In this document: positions 1 to 10,489 of the stretch, piece by piece
How positions within the stretch are numbered: the stretch's first letter is position 1
Layout of the letters: every line of letters starts with the position of its first letter
Assembly: GCF_016859285.1 (NCBI RefSeq)
Contig: NC_053401.1
Span: 11,717,161 to 11,781,160, forward strand
DNA length: 64,000 nucleotides
Direction: 5' to 3'
Origin: Xiphias gladius
Lineage: Eukaryota; Chordata; Actinopteri; Istiophoriformes; Xiphiidae
The notes under the pieces: generated by a model
Database searches by the model: none
Told to the model about the DNA's origin: nothing
The model's input: the letters and a program-made list of their open reading frames with translations, nothing else
Made by a program: the position numbers and the translations under genes

Positions 1-87
1 TAGTTGATTACATTTGGTTTTAATCTGAATCTGCAAAACTAACTAGTGAATAAAGCTGCCAGATAAATGTACATATAAAATCATCTG

Positions 88-222
88 CTTCTGCGATGTA
101 GTGGCGTAGAAGCATAATTGAGTATCAAATGGAAATACTCCAGTAAAGTCCAAGTCTCTCAAAACTCGACTTAAGTACAGCACTTGAGTAAATGTATTTA
201 GTCACATTCCACCACTGTATAG
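88..222. repeat. Dispersed repeat family A, copy 1
   Basis: Contains the blocks GTACAGCACTTGAGTAAATG and TTCCACCACTG, which resemble parts of the sequence at 6520-6905 and 18930-19060. From memory this is a common fish interspersed repeat, but I cannot name the family from sequence alone. Confidence 0.45.
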
Positions 223-430
223 TTGAGAGTTCTGCAGACCTCAGGGGATTTTACTTTATTTCCAGTTTTTTAATAAGTTGATTCAAGTATTTTTAGATTC
301 AACATGTTTAAATGTGACTTCCTTTCTAACTGGCAAAAGACTGTGAAACAGTAGTTGGTCCTTCACGTTGGGAAACTATAATTCAGCAGTTTACTGAAAA
401 AAATTAATTTGATCTAAATAATAAATAAAT

Positions 431-432
<2 letters not shown>

Positions 433-482
<50 letters not shown>
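433..482. repeat. (AT)n microsatellite with poly-T
   Basis: Alternating AT for about 35 bases followed by a run of T. Confidence 0.9.
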
Positions 483-499
<17 letters not shown>

Positions 500-640
500 T
501 GACCTTAGTGACCATCATGCACGCAACCATTGCACCTGTCACCACGGCTGACTCCCTTACTGAGATGCCACTATTTCCGACTGCACCTGAAGGCGGCACA
601 GACCCCTCATCCAGTGCATCACAGCGACGCCCTGCGCGGA

Positions 641-680
641 TATAGATAGATAGATAGACAGATAGATAGATAGATAGATG
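641..680. repeat. (GATA)n microsatellite
   Basis: Interrupted GATA repeat about 95 bases upstream of the tetraspanin A start codon, so within or close to its promoter or 5' UTR. Confidence 0.85.
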
Positions 681-689
681 CCCCTTGTG

Positions 690-853
690 TTAAAACCACG
701 GGACCGTAACAGCTGTGCCATCTGCTTTATGCGAAGGGTCGTGCTGAAGCCTGGGAGCGAAGCAGCGGCAGCATGCAGCGGAGCGCGGTGGTCGTGGTGG
801 CGGAAAAAACGACCCTGAAAAGGCCGTTTATTTTCGCGAACGCCGTGCATATG
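690..853 (+). promoter_or_regulatory. CpG-richer 5' end of tetraspanin A
   Basis: From about 690 to 850 CpG dinucleotides become frequent (GCGAAG, AGCGAAGCAGCGG, GGAGCGCGGTGGTCG) against an otherwise CpG-poor, AT-rich background. This is expected for the 5' end of a broadly expressed vertebrate gene. No TATA box is evident; the transcription start cannot be fixed. Confidence 0.4.
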
Positions 854-2399
854 GTAGGTAAATTCCACTGCCCTTCGGATGCAGTTGAAGCCGGGGGGTC
901 CCCGTTTTTTTTTTTTTTTTTTAGCCCGTTTTACTCATTAAGGGGGTTGAATTGCTGCTGTTGTTTCGCCTAAAACCATCAGTCAGCCCGTAATGATCCT
1001 AAACAGGACTCGTGTTATACTGTCTGGCGGGGGACGACGCTGCAGCGAACCCCCTCCATCAGTATTATGCACAGCGTTGCAATGTCCGCAGCACATTTTA
1101 TGTCGGAATGTTTAAAGGTTATACACATAGAAAGTGATGAGAAAGAAAATCCCTGGTGGCTGCAACAAAAAAAGACGCCATAGTGGTGGTTAGAATTTCC
1201 ATTAAGAGAGAATAAACAATCCTTTTTCCATCCCACAATGACCTCTCCACCCCAAGAGTGTCTGTAATATTCAGAGAATGTTAATGCTTCCAGTGTGTTA
1301 GTGTTTCTCGGCTGTGAGTCATATGCAGTATAGGCCTCGTTTCGGTTGTGATCCCTACAGCCCCGTGAAAGGTATCCTGGATGGCGTGCTGCTGCCTTCC
1401 ATTTGCACTTAAATGAACTGCTGCTCCTCAGAGGTGACACCGATGAGTTCACCAAAAGGCAGCACAAATTAAAAAAAAAAAACAAAAAAACATTTAGTCC
1501 ACCTTTCCCAAAAGGTGGACTAAATAACATTTACCGATCGGAGAAGAATTTAGAGATACTTATATTTATGGTCTGTCTAGCATCAAACACTTTCATGTCT
1601 AAACAAATTTCTTTCTTCAAAGGCGCTGTGCTTCTTCATGCTGACAATGACAGTAGCTTGGCACAGAGACCTCATACAGACTGGCAAAGTAAGACTGACT
1701 TCTGATGTTCTTCTGACCGGATGAAAATCATTTCCAAAGCAGATATTATGATTTAGTGGAGGCAGAAATAACTCCTTGTCTTGTCAGACTTTAAAGGAGC
1801 AAAAGAGTTGCTGGGAAATATCCAAGTACAGCTGCGGAATTATTAATGCGAGGCCCTACTCGGTCTTCCACCAGTATTGCCTCGACGCACTTCAGCCGCA
1901 CCTTTTTTTTTTTTAAATATTGTCTTTTCTCTGGAAGAGCTGAGTTCAAGCCCTCATGTCAACAAGCATCTGCCTGTTGAAGTGTCCTTGGGCAACACAT
2001 TGAATTATCTTCACGCGCTAAGGGTATCGTTCTGTAGCTGACCCTGACCTTTGACCTCTTTTGTGGCCATGCCCTCCTAGCAATACATCTGTGACATCAA
2101 AATTATATTAATATCAAGTGTAAGTGAAGACCTCAGATGAGTTTTACTTCTTACACGGGTCCTTTAATCCTAGATTTTTTTTTTTGGTACCTTGATCAAC
2201 AATAATTGTTCTATGTATTTGTCAAAAACAAATTTGACACGTTTTTTTTCTCCACAGCTGGTGTCCAGCGTTTCTGTGGTGTTAATGTACGTCATAGAGA
2301 TCGGCTGCCTGCTGCTCTCAGTGCTGGGTGTGTTTGGAGCCTTTAAAGGAAAGAGATGGTGTTTGATTCTGGTAAAAACTTGCTCCATGAGTTTGTTAC

Positions 2400-2454
<55 letters not shown>

Positions 2455-5128
2455 CACAATTTTTTTTTAACCTCTGTAGGGCAGTGCATGCATGTGTTCA
2501 AAAGTGGTTTCTGCAAATTATGCTTCTCTTTCACTTACTCTTGTTGGTTTATGTGTGTGTGCAGTATGCAACTGGGATGGCGGCGGCCAGTCAAACAATA
2601 ATTGTTAGAACAGCGCTAAGCTACCAAGATCTTTATGAGGTACAGTACTTGAATGCCCTGCTTTTACAAGCTAACGCTGATATGATTTTTACAATGTGTA
2701 ATATCTAACAATACAGCTATTTAAAAAGCAGGTTTAAATACAGTGTGTCTTGTTATGCGAAGAACAGCGCTCAGTGCGATTTCTCCCTCCTCAGAAACGT
2801 GTAGTCCGTGAAGAGTCAAAGTTGCTGTCCATGATGCCGCTCAGTGGAGCAAGCAAAGCCAACAGGACCCTGCTGTATAGTATTCAAGAAGAAGTAAGCA
2901 GCTACTTTTTATTTTTTATTTTTTTCAACTTTATGTACATTTGTTTTGGTTTTATAATATATAATAGTGTAACTGTTTGCTGGGATATTTTTTCTATACC
3001 ACACGATGAAATGGTGCGCGTCCATTTGTCCATCTATAAAAGCTTTAATCTCAAATAATCAATGAGCTCTGTTCCGGCATTCGATGGGGAAAGATATCTC
3101 ATGATGATCTGGCATTTAGAAAAATTACTCAGTTCAGACTTGACTTGGGGGATAGGCATGCTTCAAGCAAGTTTTTGAACTACAATTCCCATAAAGCTTT
3201 GGGGGTATTTAACAGGAAGTATAATGTTGACATGGCATCAGTTAGCTGTGGCCTACATCTTGAGCCCCAGGTTTTTTTTTTAAGCATATATTTGTTTAAG
3301 TTTTGGCAAGTTGGCACCATTAAGGGTTTGCCGAATCAGCCATTAGCATTTGCTGTCTGTAGCCTAACCATGTGTGTACAGACAACTATCATTGGAGTAC
3401 TTTGATACCGAAGACAACTTAAAAATGTGATGATTCTCAGGCAAGATTTGGATTTGAGGAGAGTCTTTTTACTGTGATTGCCTACAAAGTGGATTTGTAG
3501 GCACGTTTTCAACGGATAATGATATTCACGGAAAGCGTAAGTCAGACTGAATCTGAAAACATGTGCATGATGTCAGTGGGCTCAGATTTGACTGAGTTAT
3601 GACTCTGAGAAGGAGTATAAATTTTGATGCAAAATGCTGCTCGGGCCTCAAGTCTCTCCCTTTCGCGGCCCTCCACTAGCTTAGGGTTAGTTTTGGGGCT
3701 TTTTTTCAAAGATGGAAAGCTGCCTGAAAAGGCAGAGGAATAACGGGGCAACGAAAATCTGGGGAGGCCGCTCGAAGAACACAGGCACCTGCTCTTCCGC
3801 GCATCCAGTGCTGGATTTTACTAAAAGCTGTGACCCCCAACACACACATCACACTTAACACTCGGGTGTTTATCAAACCCTTTAATGAAGCCACAGCTGC
3901 GGTATATGTAGTCTTTAAGGTGTGGTCGGGCAAGCGGGTGTGTCTTAAAGACATGCTACCCTGCTGCGGGAGAATCATAACCTGTACAAAGCAAGCGATT
4001 CCAAAGAAAAGGATGCATCTTTCGTGGGCGCAGACATGTTTTTCTGCTTGTTGGGTATTACATTGTGTAATCCATTCTGTTTTGGTTTCTTTGTTTTGGA
4101 TTAACTTTTTCCTGGACCCGTGTGTTGCACCTCCAGTTTGAGTGCTGCGGTCTTATTGAAGGCTACAAAGACTGGGGCTCTTTCATCCCTGCCTCCTGCA
4201 ACTGTCAGTATCCAGGAAAATGTGTGAGTATCTCCCTTTATTGGATATAAACAGAATGTAAGCAGTGAAGATGACTCATCAGGATTTCTGTTCTTGTGGG
4301 TGTCTAGCACTGACACGTTGCAAATATTTTTCTTATTGCGAGTTAGACATTGTGGAATGTGTTTGCTACTTTTGGTCCTCTAGTCACACATTTTCTTTGG
4401 AAACGAGTATGTCGTCATAACTGATAGGAGTGAAGGCCAAAACTATGAACACGAAAGACCCAGGATGTCAGAGGAACCAAATTTGTCTTTAAATGTTAAT
4501 TTGTCCTCATATTATTAAAGTCGCACCCACCTTTCACTCTTATTGAGCGAACCATATTTTTGTAATATTATATAATGGGGTTTTGCACGCCTCCCCAGAT
4601 TCGACTACGGGGCAGCGCCACACTCGGGGCTCCAAAGAACCAGTATGTTTATCAAGAGGTAAAAAAAATCTTGAGATCTTTTTTTAGAAAAATAAAGAGG
4701 CTTACTGGTCCAGTAAACTCTTATCCTCTAACAGATTTTCTCTCAATTATTGCTTAATTCAAACTCTAACAACTTTAAAACAAACCTGCACCTTTTTTTT
4801 TCCCCCACAGCCTTGCCTACCGATTTATGTCTCCGAACTAAAGCTTGCATTCTCATTGGCGATGGGTATACAATTTGGAAGCGGAGTGTTTTGGGTATGT
4901 GTTTTGTTTTTGTTTTTTAAAAACATTGATTTGTCTGCTTGTGCCTTAGTTTAAAATGACAGTCACTAGGTACGTTGAGTTAAATGCCTTGATCTAATCT
5001 GTGCTTCCCTTCCCCATTTCCAGATGGTTTTACTTGTTATGAGCATCAAGCTCATGGGCCAGATAAGGAGAAAACAGGAATTCATGGCTCTTCTCCAATC
5101 AAACAGATATGTCCCTGGTGCCTTCTAG
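773..5128 (+). CDS. Tetraspanin (TSPAN8-like), gene A, 9 coding exons
   Basis: Four-pass membrane protein of the tetraspanin family, which organises partner receptors and adhesion proteins at the cell surface or in endosomes. Exons: 773-853, 1623-1688, 2258-2371, 2565-2639, 2795-2893, 4137-4223, 4599-4658, 4811-4894, 5024-5128. All introns are phase 0 with GT-AG ends; the product is 256 residues. TM1 is about residues 19-40, TM2 55-77, TM3 83-105, TM4 204-232. The large extracellular loop (about 112-200) has the diagnostic CCG at 148-150, a DWG at 157-159 and further cysteines at 166, 168, 174 and 196, so six in all; N135-R-T is a glycosylation sequon. The start ATG has A at -3 and directly opens the only in-frame N-terminus. 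The C-terminal tail is short and basic (KLMGQIRRKQEF) and ends in GAF. Known: CCG and the six-cysteine loop define the family. Inferred: closeness to TSPAN8; the exact subfamily is not certain. Confidence 0.9.
1492..1525. other. Perfect 15-bp inverted repeat (hairpin) in intron 1
   Basis: ATTTAGTCCACCTTT is followed by a 4-base spacer and its exact reverse complement. It lies in the first intron of tetraspanin A, about 100 bases before exon 2, next to an A-rich run. Confidence 0.85.
1925..2065 (+). repeat. SINE-like fragment in intron 2
   Basis: The words GAGTTCAAGCCC, GCCTGTTGAAGTGTCCTTGG and GCAACACATTGAAT match the body of tRNA-derived fish SINEs as I remember them, in which a B-box-like GTTCAA precedes a CCTTGAGCAAGACACTGAA block. 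Only a fragment is present, with no clear A box or tail. Confidence 0.4.
2403..2451. repeat. (TG)n microsatellite in intron 3 of tetraspanin A
   Basis: About 49 bases of uninterrupted TG within a 193-base intron, 31 bases from the donor site. Confidence 0.95.
2894..4136. other. Intron 5 of tetraspanin A
   Basis: The longest intron of the gene (1243 bases). No second gene or full repeat is recognised. Around 3600-4020 the sequence is richer in CpG than its surroundings and may be an old insertion, but I could not define its ends. Confidence 0.5.
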
Positions 5129-6460
5129 TAACATAGTCCGTTTTAATACATACTTCAAAATATTATCAAGCGTACCTTGTTTGAATTTGCACACGTAAAC
5201 ACATTACGCCGTCTACCATAAGCTGGCTATTTTGTGCTATAGCAACATATCTTAAATTATGATTTTCTAAGTGTTAATGCATGTAACTGATATTGAAAAG
5301 TAATCTACATGCATAGAACAATTTCAAATGATTTTTTTAATTACTGTGGCAAAAACAGTGAAGTTTAATAAAATGAAATTAACTTATCTTTAATAATCAT
5401 CACATTTTCAAGATCCTGTTCTAAATGAATATCTTACCAAGCCACGTGTTTTTCTGGCATTTTGACATTTACAGTTAGTGTCGTCTTATTCTGATATGAT
5501 TTATCTCCATTGCCTCCACACCTGGACACATCAGTGAGTCTTTGTAAAGGCAGATATTAATCCAATCCCATCTCCTGTACCTAACATTCTCAAACACATG
5601 CACCGAACACATTTGTGTTCGTCAGCTGGACCAACCTCTTTTAAACATATTCAAATATTTGTACTTGTCTTTAGCACACACATTGGGTTTTCAGCGTTAG
5701 AGCAAACAATAATCTTTGAAGAAATAATAATATGAATAACCATTATGTAGTGTCTTTCCTAAACAGTGTTTACAAAATGCTTTGATTAAAATCTAATGAT
5801 TTATTTATTATTGAGCAATGTACTTCCTTGGGTAAATAATCAGGTTAGACAAAGGAATGAGTCAAAGTTCTCACTGGGATACCAGAATGTCTTGATGCCT
5901 TGTTATGCACATTGTATATTTGAAACTTCATAACTTCATTCAATTTTTCTTAAAGCACATGTAGTGATTAAATGATATATGGTCATGTCCATTAGGAGGA
6001 GAGGGGATTCTGTTTGGTTGCACATTCAGTAGACATGCCAGTAAATTCTCAATGATTTTCGCCTCCAAAATTGGATTTGAAGGGGTGGAGAAATTTTGGC
6101 ATGGCCACTGCAGACAGGCTTTGAGAGGCTCCTGTTGAAAAATATTTCATCAGTATTGTGAGATTTTACTGTCCCAAAGAAGAAGCCTTCACGCCTCATC
6201 ACTCCAAATATGACTTGCTGCATGAGCTGCCTGCAGTTGAAATGTCTCCTTGACTTATGTATTGTCAAATGAATTTCATCTGAAACAGCAAATCCAATGT
6301 CTACCTGTGCACTTAAACCATGAATGCCTAATATACATGTTCTGTAAAGTATGGTATATTTATTTCTGTCATGCAGGTTTTTTTTTTTTAATTTATGGAA
6401 TGGAGTTATGTAATATTTTGTAAATAGCAGGAATAAACAGTGATTCTTGTTCCTTTGATG
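5129..6460 (+). other. 3' UTR of tetraspanin A with two polyadenylation signals
   Basis: AATAAA hexamers occur at 5367-5372 and 6432-6437. The second is followed by GT-rich sequence (GTGATTCTTGTTCCTTTG) and so is the better candidate for the main cleavage site; the first would give a short UTR. No other gene is visible in the stretch. Confidence 0.5.
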
Positions 6461-6519
6461 TCATAGCTTTTATTTTGAAATCATTTCTTAGAGCTAAAAA
6501 AAAAACCTTATATTCTCTC

Positions 6520-6905
6520 AAGTATTGCAGTACAGTTTTGAGGTACTTGTACTTGAGTATGTCCATTTCATGCTGATTTAGACTTCCATTCCACTCAATT
6601 TTAAAGGGGAATATTGTACTTTTTTTTTTTTTTTTTTTTTAAAGATACTGATGCAACCATGTGAAAGCAGCATTTTGCTGTCGTAGGTGGTCAAAGGTGT
6701 GGCTACTTTGAACTACTTTATATACGGTTAAGTAGTTACGTCGAGTACTCTCAACCAAGGGATCGGGCCCCTCCAAGGGTCCCCAGATAAACTGGGGGGA
6801 AGTGGAGTAAAAAGTGCATCTTTTCCCTCTAAAGTAGCATCATGTGGAAATACTCAAGCGCAGTACAAGTAATATGTGTTTACATGAATTGTATTGAACT
6901 CAATA
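6520..6905. repeat. Dispersed repeat family A, copy 2
   Basis: Shares with the copy at 18930-19060 a block around GAAAGCAGCATTTTGCTGTC and GGTGGTCAAAGGTGTGGCTACTTTGAACTAC (here positions 6663-6713), and with 88-222 the ACTTGAGTA motif. Confidence 0.45.
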
Positions 6906-7190
6906 TATCGGTAAGAAACTGTGGCAGCAAATTATAACCCTTAAGATTTTCATAGTATTCATTTTTCTGCAATAGCCACTCAAAATATATTACACCTCTC
7001 CACAGAGTAATACAAAGTGTTACCTCCACTTGCACGAGGGTTTCACAGGAAACAATGCATGCATATGCTTCAACATTACTGTTTATAATATTATGTACTT
7101 GACAGAAGTGACTCTTTACAGATGGAATGAAATGTAGTACTTGTAAAAAAGTAATAAGGATTTTTACGTTAGTATTGCTATTTTTTATGA

Positions 7191-7192
<2 letters not shown>

Positions 7193-7226
<34 letters not shown>
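7193..7226. repeat. (TA)n microsatellite
   Basis: About 34 bases of alternating TA. Confidence 0.9.
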
Positions 7227-7229
<3 letters not shown>

Positions 7230-7670
7230 GTAACTATGTAGAAATTATATCCTTTTAAAGATTAAAGTAATAGTGTCAAAATATAAATATGAATTGACTA
7301 TAAAACTGCCCTAGGACTCCAGTAAATTCTTTAATTAAAATGTCACTGCAAAGTTGGAAAAATTAAAAAAAAACAACGTTTACAAAAATGTGGCACAATA
7401 TGATACAGAAAAAGCTATAAAACCACAAAATACAAACATTCTTGTTAAGGCTCTAATACATCCATATTTCTGCAGCCATATCTTCATCAGTGCTTTTTTT
7501 CTTAAAAATCAACATTTTCTTTAACCATCTCATTTTTTAAAATTTTTTTACTCTATTTTCATGTCTTACAATACGCCTCATTTTGCTGTGTGCCAGGGCT
7601 TACATCTTTGGAACAAATGTGCGAAATCACGATTCCAGTAGGCAATGAAAATACCACTACAGAGTTTAAA

Positions 7671-8142
7671 TTTATTCATTGGTTAACACACTTCAGTTCT
7701 TTCTTGAACTCTCTCTTTCATTTATTCTACAACTGAGCTACGACTTAATGTGTAGCTTATGTATCTTAGTTTTCATCATCTTTTTTGATTAACACAAAGG
7801 GAATACTCTTTCACAGTATGTGCTACTTCCTTGCATAGCCCACAATTTTGCCACTGCAAGGCAAAAACCGTGTATCTTCAGGGATGACAAAAATGAGTAA
7901 AGGGTTCAAGGTTTAAAGAGCCAACAAACTAAACAAACGCATTGAAGAAAGAAATAGAAATGCAACATTACATGTTGGAGGCAACTTCTGATATATTTAA
8001 GCATCATGAATGCACTCGGTAACCTTGACAAATCCCATTTTTGCCAATATTTTTTCTCAAGATAGCTAAATATGCTGACATGATGACTTCCACTGGTGTA
8101 GAGGGCCAGCACAAAGAAGAAGAAAAAAGAAAAAAAAGAAAA
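7671..8142 (-). other. 3' UTR of tetraspanin B with polyadenylation signals
   Basis: Read on the minus strand, AATAAA hexamers lie at 7726-7721 and 7676-7671, about 420-470 bases after the stop codon. A run of C/T on the minus strand (8105-8142 on the plus strand is AAGAAGAAGAAAAAAG-like) follows the stop immediately. Confidence 0.45.
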
Positions 8143-10425
8143 TCAGGTGAACTCTACAGACTCTGTAAGAGTGGTGTAGTTGCCTGCTTTGGCCTCCGGA
8201 CTGTAGACCACTGCAGGGGTATTTCCCTTCTTATCCAGCCGACACAAGATTAAGATACACAACACCACTGACAAAACCTAAAGTACAGTGAAACAGAAAC
8301 GGTTCTTTACTTACTGTTCCTTTCTATGCCAATACATTGTTTTGACTAGAGCTGCAGTTTTAGAAAGAGACTAGGGGGGGCAGAAGAGACAAAGCAAATG
8401 AAGTGACGGATTGGCTTGACAATAGACATGATGGTTTTAATGGTAACGGGGTAAGAAATTAATAATGGCTGAATTTCATTTAACTGTGGAGCCAGCATTA
8501 ATATTGTTATAACACCTGTGCTTTTCCTACTATCACAAGTCCAAATGTCTGCTGTGAAAAGGGCCTTTTCGTATGTTAGGCTGAGTTGTATTAGAGACAG
8601 AAATTCCTGAAAAACTAATATGATCAAGAGGACATGATGAAGTAAAAAAATCCTTCAACATTTTATCTGGATTTTGAAGATCATACACACTGTCATGACA
8701 ACTGGGCGAAATCGTCAATATAATCAAAATCTGCAGAAGTGCTGCTTCAGATGAGATTTTGTTAACGGCTGTGGATTACGGTTAATAAGGGCGTTAAAGT
8801 CAAGCGGCTCAATTAAAAAGGATAATGGCAAAATGGAGGCTGCTGGAGATATTGTGAAGCTCAGCTCATCCGAGTGGAGAGCTAGATAAGCAATGGCGGA
8901 CAAGCAAAGAACAAGTGATAGTGAAGTTAGAGTAGATAAAGAAGAGGGCAGGTAGGTGGTTACATCGATGATATAGAAAGGCTGATACAGGCTGATAGTA
9001 CATACCCAGAGTAATGTGACTCCCAGCATCAGGCCCAACGCAATATTTACGGCAATCATCTCTTCCGCAATAAGGTATTGAAGGCATGGCTGAAAGAGGA
9101 GAGCGGAAGCATCAATTTTAACTTTTCATACAGCATCTTCAATTGAAAACCTGTAACTAGTAAGAGTTCAGACACATTCCACAAGATTTCGGGGAGGATA
9201 CTACCAGTGTCTTACAATCTGAAAAATAAAAGGAAGGAAAAAAAATCCCTCTTTGGTCGAACTGATAACAACCTTCAGTGATATAAAGCTGGTGTTGAGG
9301 GGTTACAAGTCTATATTCCTTCATTTTAAGGGATCACAAGCCAAAAAAATGCTGGAATCAACCGTCTAACACGATTCCTAGTTGGTTTTCTATTCGATGT
9401 AAGATTTAATCTGCAAGAGGAAAATAGAGAACTGCTATGGAAAATTCCTTTTACACTTTTGCTTTTTCAGTTTTTTGCTCAGACTGAATGTAAAGTTTGC
9501 CGTTTCAACCTGACAGGTTTCTTTTGCTCATTTCTTTACACTGTAAAACTCTTATTTAAAACATGAAAAAATTACACATCATTATGAGGAATCAATGGGG
9601 GGTTTTTTTTCCCCAAGAGCTGTCCTCTGAACCGCAACAACTGTTGTTTTATATACACACACTATATAGTATATTCACTAAGTGTCACAGTTGTAATGCA
9701 GTTTTGACTCTGGTAACAATTAACACAGTTTACAAATCAACCTGTAATTGTATAAATAAACATTTTAGCTATAATGTTGTTATTACCTCTTTATAAATCA
9801 TGATGGGCTCGTCATTGATACTGTGCTCAAAGAGTATGCTGTCTCTAGGCGCTGCCACCTACAATACACAGACATGAATCATAAAAAAAAACAGGCGATG
9901 CCAGAGCAAGAGCAACATTAAGAGCCTACACCCATGCAAGCGTGGTACAGAAATTGAGCAACTCTCACACTCACACATGGATTAGTGGACTCTTCAGTGC
10001 ACATGCAGGATTCTGGGATGTCATAACCCCAGTCCACGTAGCCCTGATCCAGCCCACAACACTGCAGCTGAGACAGAGGAGAAAGTTAAAATACACAGAG
10101 ACTTTTTGAACGCAAAACAAATCCTGACCCCACCTCCTGATTCCTCTTACTAGTAATTTATTCAACTACTTTTCTGAGCTGCGTCTGGTTTGTGCTACTG
10201 AGAATTGTGTGTTGGTGCCAGGAGGCTGTTCTTGCGTTCGAATCCATTTTTAGGAAAATGGGGCCCTAAGACACGCTTCTTCGTACCTTTGTCACCAGCA
10301 GATAAAATTACTACAATGCGATAGAATTTCAGTCATCCCTTGAACAGCTGAACAGCGAGATTAAGTTGCTCACTTTATCAGGAGAACATTCTGTATTTGA
10401 TCCTCCATATCCATATCATCTGCTT

Positions 10426-10489
<64 letters not shown>

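Larger units (their letters stand above)
1..560. other. Upstream flank, no gene seen
   Basis: No coding exon is visible. The stretch holds a fragment of a dispersed repeat at about 88-222 (ends in a motif reading ACTTGAGTAAATGTA and CCACCACTG), an (AT)n run followed by poly-T at about 433-482, and then moderately GC-richer sequence leading into the first exon of the tetraspanin gene. Confidence 0.6.
6461..7660. other. Convergent intergenic gap between the two tetraspanins
   Basis: No coding exon. It contains a dispersed-repeat copy (6520-6905), a poly-T run (about 6620-6640) and a (TA)n run at about 7193-7226. Confidence 0.6.

Noticed and set aside
2170..2601. Open frames rich in alternating Thr-His or Cys-Val
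   Set aside because: They are translations of the (TG)n repeat; the same holds for similar frames at 10397-10606, 14805-15153, 16303-16601, 18450-18840, 34781-35130, 47424-47821, 50417-50900 and 61017-61415.
5024..5128. Separate small gene beginning at ATG 5024
   Set aside because: The ATG follows directly after a CAG acceptor and continues the TM4 frame; it is the last exon of tetraspanin A.
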